Shown here piece after piece: positions 7,662 through 15,932 of a stretch of 64,000 nucleotides of DNA; within the stretch, counting starts at the first letter, position 1, and the number at the start of each line of letters is the position of its first letter. Location of the stretch: contig NZ_CP018618.1 in the NCBI RefSeq assembly GCF_002849855.1, positions 1 to 64,000 of the forward strand, written 5' to 3'. A program made the position numbers and the translations under genes. This stretch comes from Vibrio azureus. Lineage in GTDB: Bacteria > Pseudomonadota > Gammaproteobacteria > Enterobacterales > Vibrionaceae. The notes below the pieces were generated by a model. The model did no database searches. It saw only the letters and a list, made by a program, of their open reading frames with translations, and was not told the origin of the DNA.

Positions 7662-7669
7662 GTGAATCT

Positions 7670-8641
7670 ATGATGAAAAAAGGCAAGAGCTTGTTGACTG
7701 GCAGCGCCAAGTCACGCACTAGTAGCCTAACCAGCTCTCAGACTCGAACATATTTAAAAGGGACAGTAACGGCGAAACGTGTTGTCATCCCTGCATCTGA
7801 AGTAGAGTCCAAAACAGATATTCACCCTCTCAACCCACGTAACCAAGAAGCACTTACGTTAGACGCTGTCAGAGACATTTTCCCGTCTATCTGTGAGAAC
7901 GGCGTTAACCAGGAGGGCGTTGCTATTAGATGCCCTACTACTGGCAAGCTATTGCTTTTAGATGCAAGTCGTCGTCGTTTTTCGTGTATCAATGGTGGTG
8001 TTGATTTACCACTGTGGGAGTTACAGGAAGGTGTTAGGGATGATCAAATGCTTGGTATCATCAACGATAGCCAAGAGGTTAAGCGTTGGTCATACCCTGA
8101 ACATGCAAGGTATCTTTTGACCATAGCGGAACGTCAAGGTATTGATGTTGAAAATACTAAGGTTGAAGACTTAGCAGCAGCTCTTTCAATCGGTAGGGAG
8201 TCATTACGTAAGCGACTCGAAGCGAATAATGTTGAGCTTTCAATGCGCAAAGTATTTGTGGATTTTGAGGGTATACCAAATAGCTTCTACAGCAAGCTTG
8301 CCAAACACCAAAGAGCACTAATTAAAGCGGGTAAAGAAATTGACAAATCAATGGCAGAGTTCAAAAAGAACCTGACTGGTTTGACCAAGGACGTTTCTGA
8401 AAGCCAAAGAGAAACCTTAGATTTACTGGAATCGTTCGTCGTAGAGAATACTACCGGTAAGCCTAAAAAAGCCACATGGAAAACACATAAGCTGGCTGAG
8501 TTTGATGACAAAAACGCTTATGCCAAGGTAAGTCGCAGTGCTGATAGAAACATGGTGAAATTCGAGTTCTCTCGCATTGGCTCTGAAAAGATGAACAAGA
8601 TTGATGCATACATCAAACGTGTTTTATCTGGTGATGAGTAA
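7670..8641 (+). CDS. parB: ParB-family centromere-binding protein
   Basis: This is the partner of ParA in plasmid partition. The 323-aa protein has the P1/SopB-type architecture. A basic N-terminal arm probably contacts ParA. A ParB nuclease-like segment contains LLLLDASRRRFSCI (about 103-116). A helix-turn-helix region follows around residues 165-190 (LAAALSIGRESLRKRLEANN). A C-terminal dimerisation region ends the protein. It is co-transcribed with parA. A perfect 23-bp tandem repeat 67 bp after the stop is a candidate parS. Confidence 0.85.
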   Translation: MMKKGKSLLTGSAKSRTSSLTSSQTRTYLKGTVTAKRVVIPASEVESKTDIHPLNPRNQEALTLDAVRDIFPSICENGVNQEGVAIRCPTTGKLLLLDASRRRFSCINGGVDLPLWELQEGVRDDQMLGIINDSQEVKRWSYPEHARYLLTIAERQGIDVENTKVEDLAAALSIGRESLRKRLEANNVELSMRKVFVDFEGIPNSFYSKLAKHQRALIKAGKEIDKSMAEFKKNLTGLTKDVSESQRETLDLLESFVVENTTGKPKKATWKTHKLAEFDDKNAYAKVSRSADRNMVKFEFSRIGSEKMNKIDAYIKRVLSGDE

Positions 8642-8708
8642 AAACAACCTTTCATCACAGTGACGGTTTAGACCTTATATAACAAGGGGTTAGGCGATTA
8701 TTTTAAGT

Positions 8709-8754
8709 AAAACAATGGGGGTTGTCACAGCAAAACAATGGGGGTTGTCACAGC
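8709..8754. repeat. Perfect 23-bp tandem repeat, candidate parS
   Basis: Two identical adjacent 23-bp units occupy 8709-8731 and 8732-8754. Each contains the small inverted repeat ACAA-TGGGGG-TTGT. Their position just downstream of parB is where P1-type centromeres lie. Function is inferred from position. Confidence 0.55.
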
Positions 8755-8776
8755 AGTAGCGTTGACGGATAGGTGA

Positions 8777-9178
8777 TTAGCTTAGAGCAAGTGAAAGACC
8801 CAATCCCGTAACAATAAACGCGACAATAATCCCTACCTCCAACATTATACTATTGATAATCGCTGACCAAGTAATCGCTTGTTTAAATATTCTGTTCAGC
8901 ATCAGTTTATAAAGGAATAGGTAGAGCCAAGCTAATAGCAGGTATATTGAGAGTGAAAGTGTAACCCAATGAATTCCATTCGTAATAACACCCACTCTGA
9001 ACATTTCTATGAGTAGTATGGCAAGGAAGCCAAAGATTAAGCCAAATGGAATTTTCAATAATCCCCGACTCGCAACTACTTTGATTCGGGTTGTCCATGA
9101 AGCTTTAGGTAGCAAGTAGCAAACGGATACGAAAGCTGGTATCGCTCCGAAAAAAATAAAGTAGAAAAGCCACTCCAT
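8777..9178 (-). CDS. Small inner-membrane protein of unknown function
   Basis: The 133-aa protein has four predicted membrane spans: about residues 3-22 (LFYFIFFGAIPAFVSV), 43-60, 70-90 (HWVTLSLSIYLLLAWLYLFL) and 108-131 (MLEVGIIVAFIVTGLGLSLA). I recognise no family motif. It lies alone on the minus strand between the partition locus and the transfer region, with no visible partner. Confidence 0.55.
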   Translation of the reverse strand: MEWLFYFIFFGAIPAFVSVCYLLPKASWTTRIKVVASRGLLKIPFGLIFGFLAILLIEMFRVGVITNGIHWVTLSLSIYLLLAWLYLFLYKLMLNRIFKQAITWSAIINSIMLEVGIIVAFIVTGLGLSLALS

Positions 9179-9232
9179 CCTATGCCTTTTTCTTTGGAAC
9201 TAAAACGTTAATGATAGTCTGGATATAGTTAG

Positions 9233-9379
9233 CAACCAGAACAATTTACAGATGAGTGTGACCTTGAGCTTGCACTTGAAAATGTTATGGGGCGATTTCC
9301 AAAAGCAAAACTGATTGTTGATGGGAATCATTTTAAATGGGTTCAGGTGGGAGTTAACCGTATTTTGCTCAGTCGGTAA
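9233..9379 (+). pseudogene. Start-less open frame, possible gene remnant
   Basis: An open frame follows a stop at 9230-9232. It reads FTDECDLELALENVMGRF and KLIVDGNHFKWVQVGVNRIL up to the TAA at 9377-9379. It looks protein-like in composition but has no suitable start codon, so it may be the 3' end of a lost gene. I cannot assign a family. Confidence 0.25.
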
Positions 9380-9394
9380 CAATTGAAATGAAAA

Positions 9395-9423
9395 GGCTCT
9401 TGAAGTTCGCACCTTCAAGAGCC
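9395..9423 (-). terminator. Hairpin with a U tract on the minus strand
   Basis: Perfect 11-bp arms GGCTCTTGAAG (9395-9405) and CTTCAAGAGCC (9413-9423) enclose a 7-nt loop. Read on the minus strand, the stem is followed by TTTTCATTT, so it would stop leftward transcription. Confidence 0.55.
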
Positions 9424-9470
9424 GGATGGTTAAAAACCACCTGCCAGAACTATTAATGGGATTAGTAATA

Positions 9471-9602
9471 ATGGCTGAGAAAATCATAACAGCTTTTCAA
9501 ACCGGAAAGCCAGTGAAAATTGAAAGCATGAGTTGGTCTGACTTTCTATCTATGCTTGAACAATTAGGAAGTTCACATCAAACAACACTACGGGAGCAAT
9601 AA
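9471..9602 (+). CDS. Micro-ORF, 43 aa
   Basis: The frame begins MAEKIITAFQTGKPVKIESM and ends with REQ. It is short and polar, with no recognised family. The next small frame starts 4 nt after its stop, so the two could form a mini-operon ending at the terminator at 9746-9770. Confidence 0.4.
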   Translation: MAEKIITAFQTGKPVKIESMSWSDFLSMLEQLGSSHQTTLREQ

Positions 9603-9606
9603 GATT

Positions 9607-9726
9607 ATGAAAGAAAGAATCACTAAGTTTCTAAATGTCTATGCGATGACTGGTTTGATTGGGGTTGTCTTCTTTGAACCGACACTCAAACACTATGCAT
9701 CAATGATACTTAACATTACTGGCTAG
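9607..9726 (+). CDS. Micro-ORF, 39 aa, single membrane span
   Basis: The frame encodes MKERITKFLNVYAMTGLIGV followed by VFFEPTLKHYASMILNITG. A basic start precedes one hydrophobic span. GGGAG lies about 10 nt before the ATG, and the terminator at 9746-9770 begins 20 bp after the stop. Both support a real small gene of unknown function. Confidence 0.45.
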   Translation: MKERITKFLNVYAMTGLIGVVFFEPTLKHYASMILNITG

Positions 9727-9745
9727 ATGTACTGGTAAAAACAAT

Positions 9746-9770
9746 AAGGGCAAGCCCATAGCTTGCCCTT
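9746..9770. terminator. Strong bidirectional terminator
   Basis: Perfect 10-bp arms AAGGGCAAGC (9746-9755) and GCTTGCCCTT (9761-9770) enclose a 5-nt loop and are followed by TCTCTATCTT. It separates the two micro-ORFs from the convergent nuclease gene. Confidence 0.75.
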
Positions 9771-9801
9771 TCTCTATCTTAACTTTGTTAAGGTGACTTC
9801 C

Positions 9802-10317
9802 CTACTCCACCTCTCCGATAATCTCTGACATTGCATCATGAGGAATAATGTCAACTTCTTCATAGTGAACTTGATTTCCACAGCATGAGCGAACAAACGC
9901 AGCAGGAGCCATTCTGTATCCCAATCGGGACAGAATGAAAGAATAAAAGCTTAACTGCAATTGATCTGAAAATGTTGGGGATGCATGGGATTTGGTATCT
10001 ACGAGAAAGAACGTTCCATCGTACTGATACATTTGGTCTATCCGTCCATATAGATTTAAGTCTCTGAACAAAAATGCAATGTTTTCTTCAGACTTTGCCA
10101 AGGTAGCCAAGCGTACAACGGAGGGCATGTTTTCATTGTTTAGCCAAGAATATACGTTTTGTGGCTGTGGGACTGACTGAAGTTGATATCTGCTTACGGC
10201 AATGTGGTGAGCGTGATGCTCAATAATGCCCTTAATTCGTTGTGAGATTGAACGGTGCGTACCCCAAGTTACGAATTGACTAGCGGAAAATGGATAAGTC
10301 TTTGTTGCTGTACGCAT
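9802..10317 (-). CDS. Cas4-like PD-(D/E)XK nuclease-superfamily protein
   Basis: The 171-aa protein carries the PD-(D/E)XK layout of Cas4/RecB-type nucleases. LYGRIDQMY supplies the first acidic residue, FFLVDTKSH gives the D-x-K core, and QLQLSFYSFIL is the QxxxY helix. I see no four-cysteine iron-sulfur cluster; two adjacent Cys occur near residue 145 (SCCG). It is divergent from the relaxase gene traI and shares a 139-bp control region with it, suggesting a role in DNA processing during transfer or entry. That role is inference. Confidence 0.65.
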   Translation of the reverse strand: MRTATKTYPFSASQFVTWGTHRSISQRIKGIIEHHAHHIAVSRYQLQSVPQPQNVYSWLNNENMPSVVRLATLAKSEENIAFLFRDLNLYGRIDQMYQYDGTFFLVDTKSHASPTFSDQLQLSFYSFILSRLGYRMAPAAFVRSCCGNQVHYEEVDIIPHDAMSEIIGEVE

Positions 10318-10360
10318 ATCACTCTCTTGGATTTAGGAAACTTATACCGCCAATGTAACA

Positions 10361-10390
10361 TTTAGAGGTGATTTCCAAAGTTTAGAGGTC
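10361..10390 (+). promoter_or_regulatory. Direct repeat in the nuclease/traI divergent promoter region
   Basis: TTTAGAGGT occurs at 10361-10369 and again at 10381-10389, exactly 20 bp apart, in the only space between the divergent nuclease gene and traI. Two sites two helical turns apart suit an activator or repressor of transfer. The regulator is unknown. Confidence 0.4.
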
Positions 10391-10456
10391 TATGAAAATA
10401 TGGTTTTTCTGGGAAATATAGGTGGTCTCTCGCCTTGCTTTTGGAGTGTATGAAAA

Positions 10457-12322
10457 ATGCTTAAACGTTGGTTCAAGAAGTTAGTTTGGCAAGCTGATAA
10501 GCAAGCATTGGTAGGCTCAAAGCGCGAGATGTATGGTTTAAATAACCTCGATGACGATGCTATTGGATACCCTCCAAATCCAATAGGTATTCCTGTGGTT
10601 CAGCCTCATGTGTTGCTTGAGCGTATGCAGGGGCAAATTAATGCTATTAGAAATGAAATTGGCGTTAGCAAAGAAGTCTTTAACGAATACATATATCCGG
10701 TGTTTGAAAGTTTCATTCGATATGCAGACTTACTTCCCGCCTCGGAGTACAAACATCACGCCACTGGCGGTGGTTTAGTCTCGCACTCACTAGATGTTGC
10801 GCATCGTTCTATGAGAGCTGCGCAGATGACACATTTTCCAGTTACCGTTGGTAGTTTGACCGAAACACAGCAAAGCAATATTCAATGGCGCACCGGAACA
10901 ATACTTGCGGGGCTTTTGCATGATGCCGGTAAGATACTAGCAGATGTACAAGTCCACAATGGTAATGCGAAAACATCTGAACGAGTTGTTTGGGATGCTC
11001 AAAGCGGTACGACGATCCATGATTGGGCGGCTGAACACCAGATAGAACGTTACTTCATTACATGGAACCGCGATAGGCATATGAAGCATCAAAATGCTTC
11101 ACTGGTTATGATGGAGCGTTTGATTCCTGCCAAAACTTGGTCGTGGTTGGAGAAGTGCTATGACGGTAAGCACATTCACTCAATGATGTTGGCAAGTGTC
11201 GGCAAGACAAAAATGTCTCATCCGATGCCGCAAATTATTGCCGAAGCGGATAGCGCGTCCACGAAAGCTGATATGTTCTCTCGTAACTCTCACATTACAA
11301 AAGAGATCAAGCGAGTCCCGCTTTCAGAATTACTTTGCGACCTGATTCGTCATTACATCCTAATTGGAAAATGGAAGGTAAATGAGAAGTCTGCGTACCT
11401 GTGGTTTGTTGAAGAACAACTGTATGTAGTTTGGAATAACGCTGTACCTGAATTGATCGAAGAAATGGTAAATGCAGGGTACAACATTCCATCTGTCCCT
11501 GAAGTTCTTGCCCGAATCATGGTTGAAGAAGGGCAAGTTACGAGTAATGGTGATGAACTGTATTTTGACATATACCCTGAAATACTCGGTGATGCCAAGA
11601 AACCAGTGAAAGTTAAGGTTCTGAAGTTTCGTAATATCCAACGTTTAGTCCTAGAGCCAGAAAAGCTCTATTCACTCAAGGAGCACTCAAAGCGTCCGAA
11701 AGTAGTGAAGCCGGTACAAGAACAGGCTGATACACCAAAATTAAAAGAGCAAGTTGTACCGGATAACGAAATTATTGAAGAAATATTTGTTGAGCCAAGT
11801 GATTACACAGTCAGTGGCAACATGCATAAGCAAAAGACACATGAAACCAGTAAGGAAACGATGGGGCGTGTGCTCAAGAATATTGGTGTGCTCAAGAATA
11901 TTGGCAAGTCTATCTCCTTAAAAGCTGCTGAAAAGAAAAAGGCAGTTCAGGTGTCGCAACAGAAAATAGATTCCCCAAAAGATATTGAAGTAAAACCTGA
12001 TACTAGACTGAACGAAACTGAGCTTGTAGATACAAAGAGTTCAGGTAATACAATAGTTGAAGTGACTGATAGTGTTTCATCTAGACATTCAGAATTGAAT
12101 GAGAAATCTGAGCCACATACTACTGAGCATCTATCTATCGTTAGCTTTACCACTCCAATAGCTCAATTCATTGCCAAACACTACGACTATGAAGTTCAAG
12201 AACAGCGTATTCAAGTTCCAAATGACGCAGTGATGGATATTGTCATGAAAGCAGAGTTAGAGCTTAAAAATGTGTCGATGCTTGATCTGTTTGATTCACC
12301 GGAGATTGTAATCAATGACTGA
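10457..12322 (+). CDS. traI: MOBH-type conjugative relaxase (TraI)
   Basis: This relaxase nicks and leads DNA at oriT. The N-terminal 300 residues form the TraI_2/HD-type catalytic domain of the MOBH class, with HHATGGG (100-106) running into LVSHSLD and the HD pair LLHDAGK (His155-Asp156). The C-terminal half is a charged linker, then a terminal module (about 560-621) like that of SXT/R391 TraI proteins. At 621 aa it is somewhat shorter than those relatives as I recall them. An 18-bp tandem duplication in the linker gives VLKNIGVLKNIG. It heads an operon with the coupling protein genes. Confidence 0.9.
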   Translation: MLKRWFKKLVWQADKQALVGSKREMYGLNNLDDDAIGYPPNPIGIPVVQPHVLLERMQGQINAIRNEIGVSKEVFNEYIYPVFESFIRYADLLPASEYKHHATGGGLVSHSLDVAHRSMRAAQMTHFPVTVGSLTETQQSNIQWRTGTILAGLLHDAGKILADVQVHNGNAKTSERVVWDAQSGTTIHDWAAEHQIERYFITWNRDRHMKHQNASLVMMERLIPAKTWSWLEKCYDGKHIHSMMLASVGKTKMSHPMPQIIAEADSASTKADMFSRNSHITKEIKRVPLSELLCDLIRHYILIGKWKVNEKSAYLWFVEEQLYVVWNNAVPELIEEMVNAGYNIPSVPEVLARIMVEEGQVTSNGDELYFDIYPEILGDAKKPVKVKVLKFRNIQRLVLEPEKLYSLKEHSKRPKVVKPVQEQADTPKLKEQVVPDNEIIEEIFVEPSDYTVSGNMHKQKTHETSKETMGRVLKNIGVLKNIGKSISLKAAEKKKAVQVSQQKIDSPKDIEVKPDTRLNETELVDTKSSGNTIVEVTDSVSSRHSELNEKSEPHTTEHLSIVSFTTPIAQFIAKHYDYEVQEQRIQVPNDAVMDIVMKAELELKNVSMLDLFDSPEIVIND

Positions 12323-12647
12323 TAGTACGAACCCGACCAAATACAACTTTCCCTACAGAACGAATTACGAAGCGTACTTGATCGCTACGTGGCTGATTGC
12401 CGCAGTGATTCTATTTTGTCTGCCTTATTTTTTTGAAGTACCCAAGCAAACGTATTGGTATGCGGCACTTGCTTGTATTGTCATTGGTATTGTCACCGGT
12501 CATAAAGCTTTCGAAATTCATATTAGAAAGAAAAGACTAAAAGGCTATCCATTGGAGTTTATAGATCCAAGTAGCACTAAAACACTGAAGATGTTTGGTA
12601 TAGATGGAGAGGTGATAGAGCGTGTCCAACGAAACAGTAAAAAATAG
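12315..12647 (+). CDS. Membrane-anchor half of a split TraD coupling protein
   Basis: The 110-aa protein has two membrane spans (about 24-42 and 48-66) followed by a basic cytoplasmic tail (RKKRLKGYPLEFIDP). SXT-type TraD proteins carry such an anchor fused to their ATPase domain. Here the anchor is a separate gene. It overlaps traI by 8 bp at its start and the ATPase gene by 26 bp at its end. I infer that it recruits the downstream ATPase to the inner membrane. Confidence 0.65.
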   Translation: MTDSTNPTKYNFPYRTNYEAYLIATWLIAAVILFCLPYFFEVPKQTYWYAALACIVIGIVTGHKAFEIHIRKKRLKGYPLEFIDPSSTKTLKMFGIDGEVIERVQRNSKK

Positions 12648-14169
12648 CTTATTCCTGGGGTGGGGAGCTTCTGTAGGTTACAACGAGGCTCAATTAATCT
12701 ACGACATTACCAAACGTGAAATGGATGACATCATTGGTAAGCAAAATGTCACTGAAGGTAGTGGATATATACATGGCATCTTGGACAAAGAAGAAGATAT
12801 CCGATTTATGTTCAAGTGGGCTGATTTACACACTCTTATCACTGGTGCTTCTGGCTCTGGTAAAACTCGCTTTTTCGATCTTGTGCTTACTCAGCTTATC
12901 TTGAGGAAAGAATGCTGTATTTTTCTAGACCCGAAAGGCGATAAGGACATTAGAGCTATTGCTGAACGAACATGTGCAGCGATGGGAGAGCCTGATCGAT
13001 ATCTCATGTGGCATCCTGCCTATCCAAGAGACACAATTAGGCTTAACCCTCTAAAAAACTTTTCACGCTCTTCTGAGTTGGCAGCAAGGGTCACTGCACT
13101 TATACCGGAAGATGGAGACTCATTTTATCGAGATATTGCCAACACCGTATTGCAGTATTTGATCGACGCTATGCACCTAATTAACGAACAAGTTACGCTC
13201 ACGGCAATTCGTTACTACTATGAACACTTTGGCTTACTTATTGAAAAGGCGGTAATTGCGTGGTGCGAAGTTAATCGAGTCGATTGGAAAGATAAGCTCT
13301 ACTCGAAGCTAGAATCGTCAACGAACGAAGAAGTGAGAGCGTTACTTTGTGTTGATTACTACCGAAACAGAGTTGCTTCCAAGTTCACAAATGCAACGAT
13401 TGAATCAATGGCTATTATGTACATTGATAAGCGAAGAACGTTGGAGCAATCAACGGGCAACCTATTGGCTAACCTTTCTAAAGTGACTAATGGTGAGCTG
13501 GCAGAAATGTTATCGCCAACCAACCTAGATGATTCTCGCGGTGTATTCGACATGAAAAATATCATCGCTGACAACAAGGTGTTGATCATTGGTACGGATT
13601 CACTTTCGGATAGATTGGTTTCGAGCGCAATAGGAAAAATGATTCTTGCTGATGCTGCTGCTGTAGCTTCGGATCGCTACAACTACGGTGAAGAAGATGA
13701 CAAAGTCATTAATCTATTTGTTGATGAAGCGAGTGAAATGCTGTGTGAGCCGTTAATACAAATGGTCAACAAAGCGCGTGGAGCAAGGTTCCGTTTGTGG
13801 ATAGCGACACAGACGGTCTCTGATTTTGAAGCTGAATTGGGTAGTAAGGCAAAGGCTGACCAAATAATTGCATCAACGAACAATTTCATAAGTTTTCGAT
13901 GTGCTGACGTTCCTACTCAAGAGCGAGTCTTGGCACAGGTTCCGAAAACAAGAGTTAGATATGTGATGCGAACACAGGGCTTTAATGCGTCCAACGATGA
14001 GTTGGATGGGTTAGGAGCGAACATAGGTGAGCGTTTAATGGAAGAAGAAGCAGACATGTTTCCAATGCAACTAATGGGACAGCTCCCCAACTTGGAGTAT
14101 GTTGCCTCGTTTGTCGGGGGGAACATCAAAAAAGGTCGGGTACCGATTCTAGCGAAACCAAGGAAATAA
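12622..14169 (+). CDS. traD: TraD-type coupling protein ATPase (T4CP)
   Basis: This hexameric ATPase feeds the relaxase-DNA complex into the secretion channel. Walker A GASGSGKT is at residues 75-82, and Walker B INLFVDEAS (Asp368-Glu369) lies before a TraG/TraD C-terminal block (WIATQTVSDFEAELG). It has no membrane spans of its own; these are in the preceding overlapping 110-aa gene. The GTG start at 12622 has GGAGAGG 8 nt upstream (12607-12613), so independent initiation is likely and the split is not simply a sequencing frameshift. Confidence 0.88.
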   Translation: MSNETVKNSLFLGWGASVGYNEAQLIYDITKREMDDIIGKQNVTEGSGYIHGILDKEEDIRFMFKWADLHTLITGASGSGKTRFFDLVLTQLILRKECCIFLDPKGDKDIRAIAERTCAAMGEPDRYLMWHPAYPRDTIRLNPLKNFSRSSELAARVTALIPEDGDSFYRDIANTVLQYLIDAMHLINEQVTLTAIRYYYEHFGLLIEKAVIAWCEVNRVDWKDKLYSKLESSTNEEVRALLCVDYYRNRVASKFTNATIESMAIMYIDKRRTLEQSTGNLLANLSKVTNGELAEMLSPTNLDDSRGVFDMKNIIADNKVLIIGTDSLSDRLVSSAIGKMILADAAAVASDRYNYGEEDDKVINLFVDEASEMLCEPLIQMVNKARGARFRLWIATQTVSDFEAELGSKAKADQIIASTNNFISFRCADVPTQERVLAQVPKTRVRYVMRTQGFNASNDELDGLGANIGERLMEEEADMFPMQLMGQLPNLEYVASFVGGNIKKGRVPILAKPRK

Positions 14170-14170
14170 T

Positions 14171-14821
14171 ATGGCAAAGGACAAGAAAGATATAGGGCTT
14201 ATTATTAAGCTAATTTTTACTCTGGTAATGCCGATATTGTTAATAGCGACACTCTTTTTACCTTCTATTGTTGAGTCCAGTATGCAGCAAGAGTTGGAAA
14301 ATATAGCTCTTTTTGTCGGTAGTGATGAATCAATCGAAATTTATGAATCTGTGTCATATCTGTCGGACTCACTACTAGTGCATTCGGGCTTTATACAGTG
14401 GTGCCGAGAAGTGTTGCTGCCAGTCGAGTATTTGAAAGGACAAGATATCAATGACAGGCTGTTCTTCAATACTGGATTTTGGAAAAGTGTAGATCAGGCT
14501 ATTTGGGGCTTGGCGCTCAATTTGGATTTCGTTCTACTCAGACTGTGGGGATTGAAAATCTGGATCGCGGCATTGAGTGTCTTTACTGTGGCATCAATGA
14601 TGAGTGGATATTGGATACGAGAAATTAAGAAGCATGGCTTTGAATACTCATCACCTATGAGGCATGGCATTAGTAGGCGAGTTCTGTACTCATTACCACT
14701 GGTTGCTCTGTTCTATATTACTGTTCCCCTGGCACTTCCAGTTTATTTTGTACCGATAGCTTGCGCTGTCTACTCAATGTCTGTCATGACAATTGTTGCG
14801 AACACAATCAAGCGAGTGTAG
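14171..14821 (+). CDS. DUF4400-type conjugation membrane protein
   Basis: The 216-aa protein has an N-terminal span (about 10-30, IKLIFTLVMPILLIATLFLP) and three more near residues 130-148, 172-192 and 195-212. Length and spacing fit the DUF4400/TraJ-like protein that follows traD in SXT/R391-type elements. It starts one base after the traD stop codon and is followed by a strong terminator, closing the traI-traD operon. Its biochemical role is unknown. Confidence 0.65.
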   Translation: MAKDKKDIGLIIKLIFTLVMPILLIATLFLPSIVESSMQQELENIALFVGSDESIEIYESVSYLSDSLLVHSGFIQWCREVLLPVEYLKGQDINDRLFFNTGFWKSVDQAIWGLALNLDFVLLRLWGLKIWIAALSVFTVASMMSGYWIREIKKHGFEYSSPMRHGISRRVLYSLPLVALFYITVPLALPVYFVPIACAVYSMSVMTIVANTIKRV

Positions 14822-14862
14822 CAGTAGCTAATTAAGGGGGCGGAGAATGTAAATTAGATTAG

Positions 14863-14901
14863 AGCGATAGCTTAACTTTGTTAAGTTGTCGCTTTTTTTT
14901 T
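14863..14901 (+). terminator. Rho-independent terminator ending the traI operon
   Basis: The stem AGCGATAGCTTAAC/GTTAAGTTGTCGCT (14863-14893) has one mismatch and one wobble pair, a very short loop and nine T residues after it. Confidence 0.85.
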
Positions 14902-15008
14902 CACCGAAGATAATTGCGCCCACTGTGAAGTCTTTCTTTCTCCGTCGATTTTGGAAATTAAAAAGCATCATTAACATATGAGAAAGGCAATAAATACGAG
15001 GCGTTTAA

Positions 15009-15308
15009 ATGTCGGATGAAAAACCTATCTCAATGCCCGATCTAGCTGATGAACCCGTCCATCTTCTGATCTGGCAGTACGATGAAATTGCAACGGTAGC
15101 CATTGGGCTAGTCGTGGGCATCATTATTAACTCTCCCATGCTTGGACTGCTGGCAGGTTATTTCGCCAAGGTCGCTTATATCAGGATTCGAGATGGTAAG
15201 CCGAGGGGCTACTTCATTCATCGTTTCCGTGAAATGGGATTTGCCTTTGAGAAGATAGAACATCGAAGTTCTATGCAGCCTCCGTTAGTAGATGAATGGC
15301 ATTCGTAG
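15009..15308 (+). CDS. traL: TraL, T4SS inner-membrane protein (VirB3-like)
   Basis: The 99-aa protein has one long or hairpin hydrophobic segment (about 31-52, VAIGLVVGIIINSPMLGLLA) and the conserved RDGKPRGYF motif after it. It is the first gene of the mating-pair formation operon, 108 bp after the preceding terminator, so its promoter should lie at 14902-15008. TraL is part of the F-type inner-membrane complex. Confidence 0.85.
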   Translation: MSDEKPISMPDLADEPVHLLIWQYDEIATVAIGLVVGIIINSPMLGLLAGYFAKVAYIRIRDGKPRGYFIHRFREMGFAFEKIEHRSSMQPPLVDEWHS

Positions 15309-15329
15309 CAAAGGACTAAGGGATTAATC

Positions 15330-15932
15330 ATGAATTTCCAAAAATTGAAAAAGAGCTTTTCTGAAATGAAAGGCCAAAGTGCGGCAATGAGCTACGCCAA
15401 TGTGGGGTTGGTTGTCATGCTAGGCGTGTCACTTTGGGGGAACTTCCAGAAAGATATTGTTGTTATAAACAACTTAAATGAGTCGTGCCAGCAGTCCGAG
15501 ATTTCGTCTAGTTCAATGAACGAAGCAAATCATCGACGTTTGGGTTTCTACTTGGCAGGAATGTTAGGAAACATTACACCGGCTTCAGCTTCATATGTAG
15601 AGTCTGCCGTTGCACCTTTTGCATCACCTGAAATCTATCACAAGGTTAATGACCTTATCGCGTACCAAATAGCTAGTTTAGTTGAAGAAGAAGTGACCAT
15701 GAAATTTTCAGCGGAACGTGCGTTTGTTGAAAATGGCAAAACGTTTGTTACCGGTAAAGGTTCATTGCAGGGGATGACAGGAAAGGCGAGTAGGTATGTT
15801 CGTACCTATGAGTTCATTTTCGATGTCCAGAATTACACCCCTACTTTTGATTACATAAATGTGTATGACGACGTTCCACATGACGGTGAATGGAAGCAAA
15901 AAAACCGTAAGAAGTTGGAGGCAGATAAATGA
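15330..15932 (+). CDS. traE: TraE, T4SS pilus assembly protein
   Basis: The 200-aa protein has a single N-terminal membrane anchor (about 21-40) and a periplasmic domain, as in F-type TraE. The position between traL and traK is conserved in F, SXT and IncA/C systems. It overlaps traK by 4 bp (ATGA). Confidence 0.85.
   Translation: MNFQKLKKSFSEMKGQSAAMSYANVGLVVMLGVSLWGNFQKDIVVINNLNESCQQSEISSSSMNEANHRRLGFYLAGMLGNITPASASYVESAVAPFASPEIYHKVNDLIAYQIASLVEEEVTMKFSAERAFVENGKTFVTGKGSLQGMTGKASRYVRTYEFIFDVQNYTPTFDYINVYDDVPHDGEWKQKNRKKLEADK

Noticed and set aside
9200..9487. 95-codon minus-strand frame
   Set aside because: It runs through a perfect hairpin and opposite a more protein-like plus-strand frame; judged a shadow.
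12639..12644. A6 run considered as a programmed frameshift fusing the two TraD parts
   Set aside because: The ATPase gene has its own strong Shine-Dalgarno and GTG start, so separate translation is the simpler reading; kept only as an alternative.
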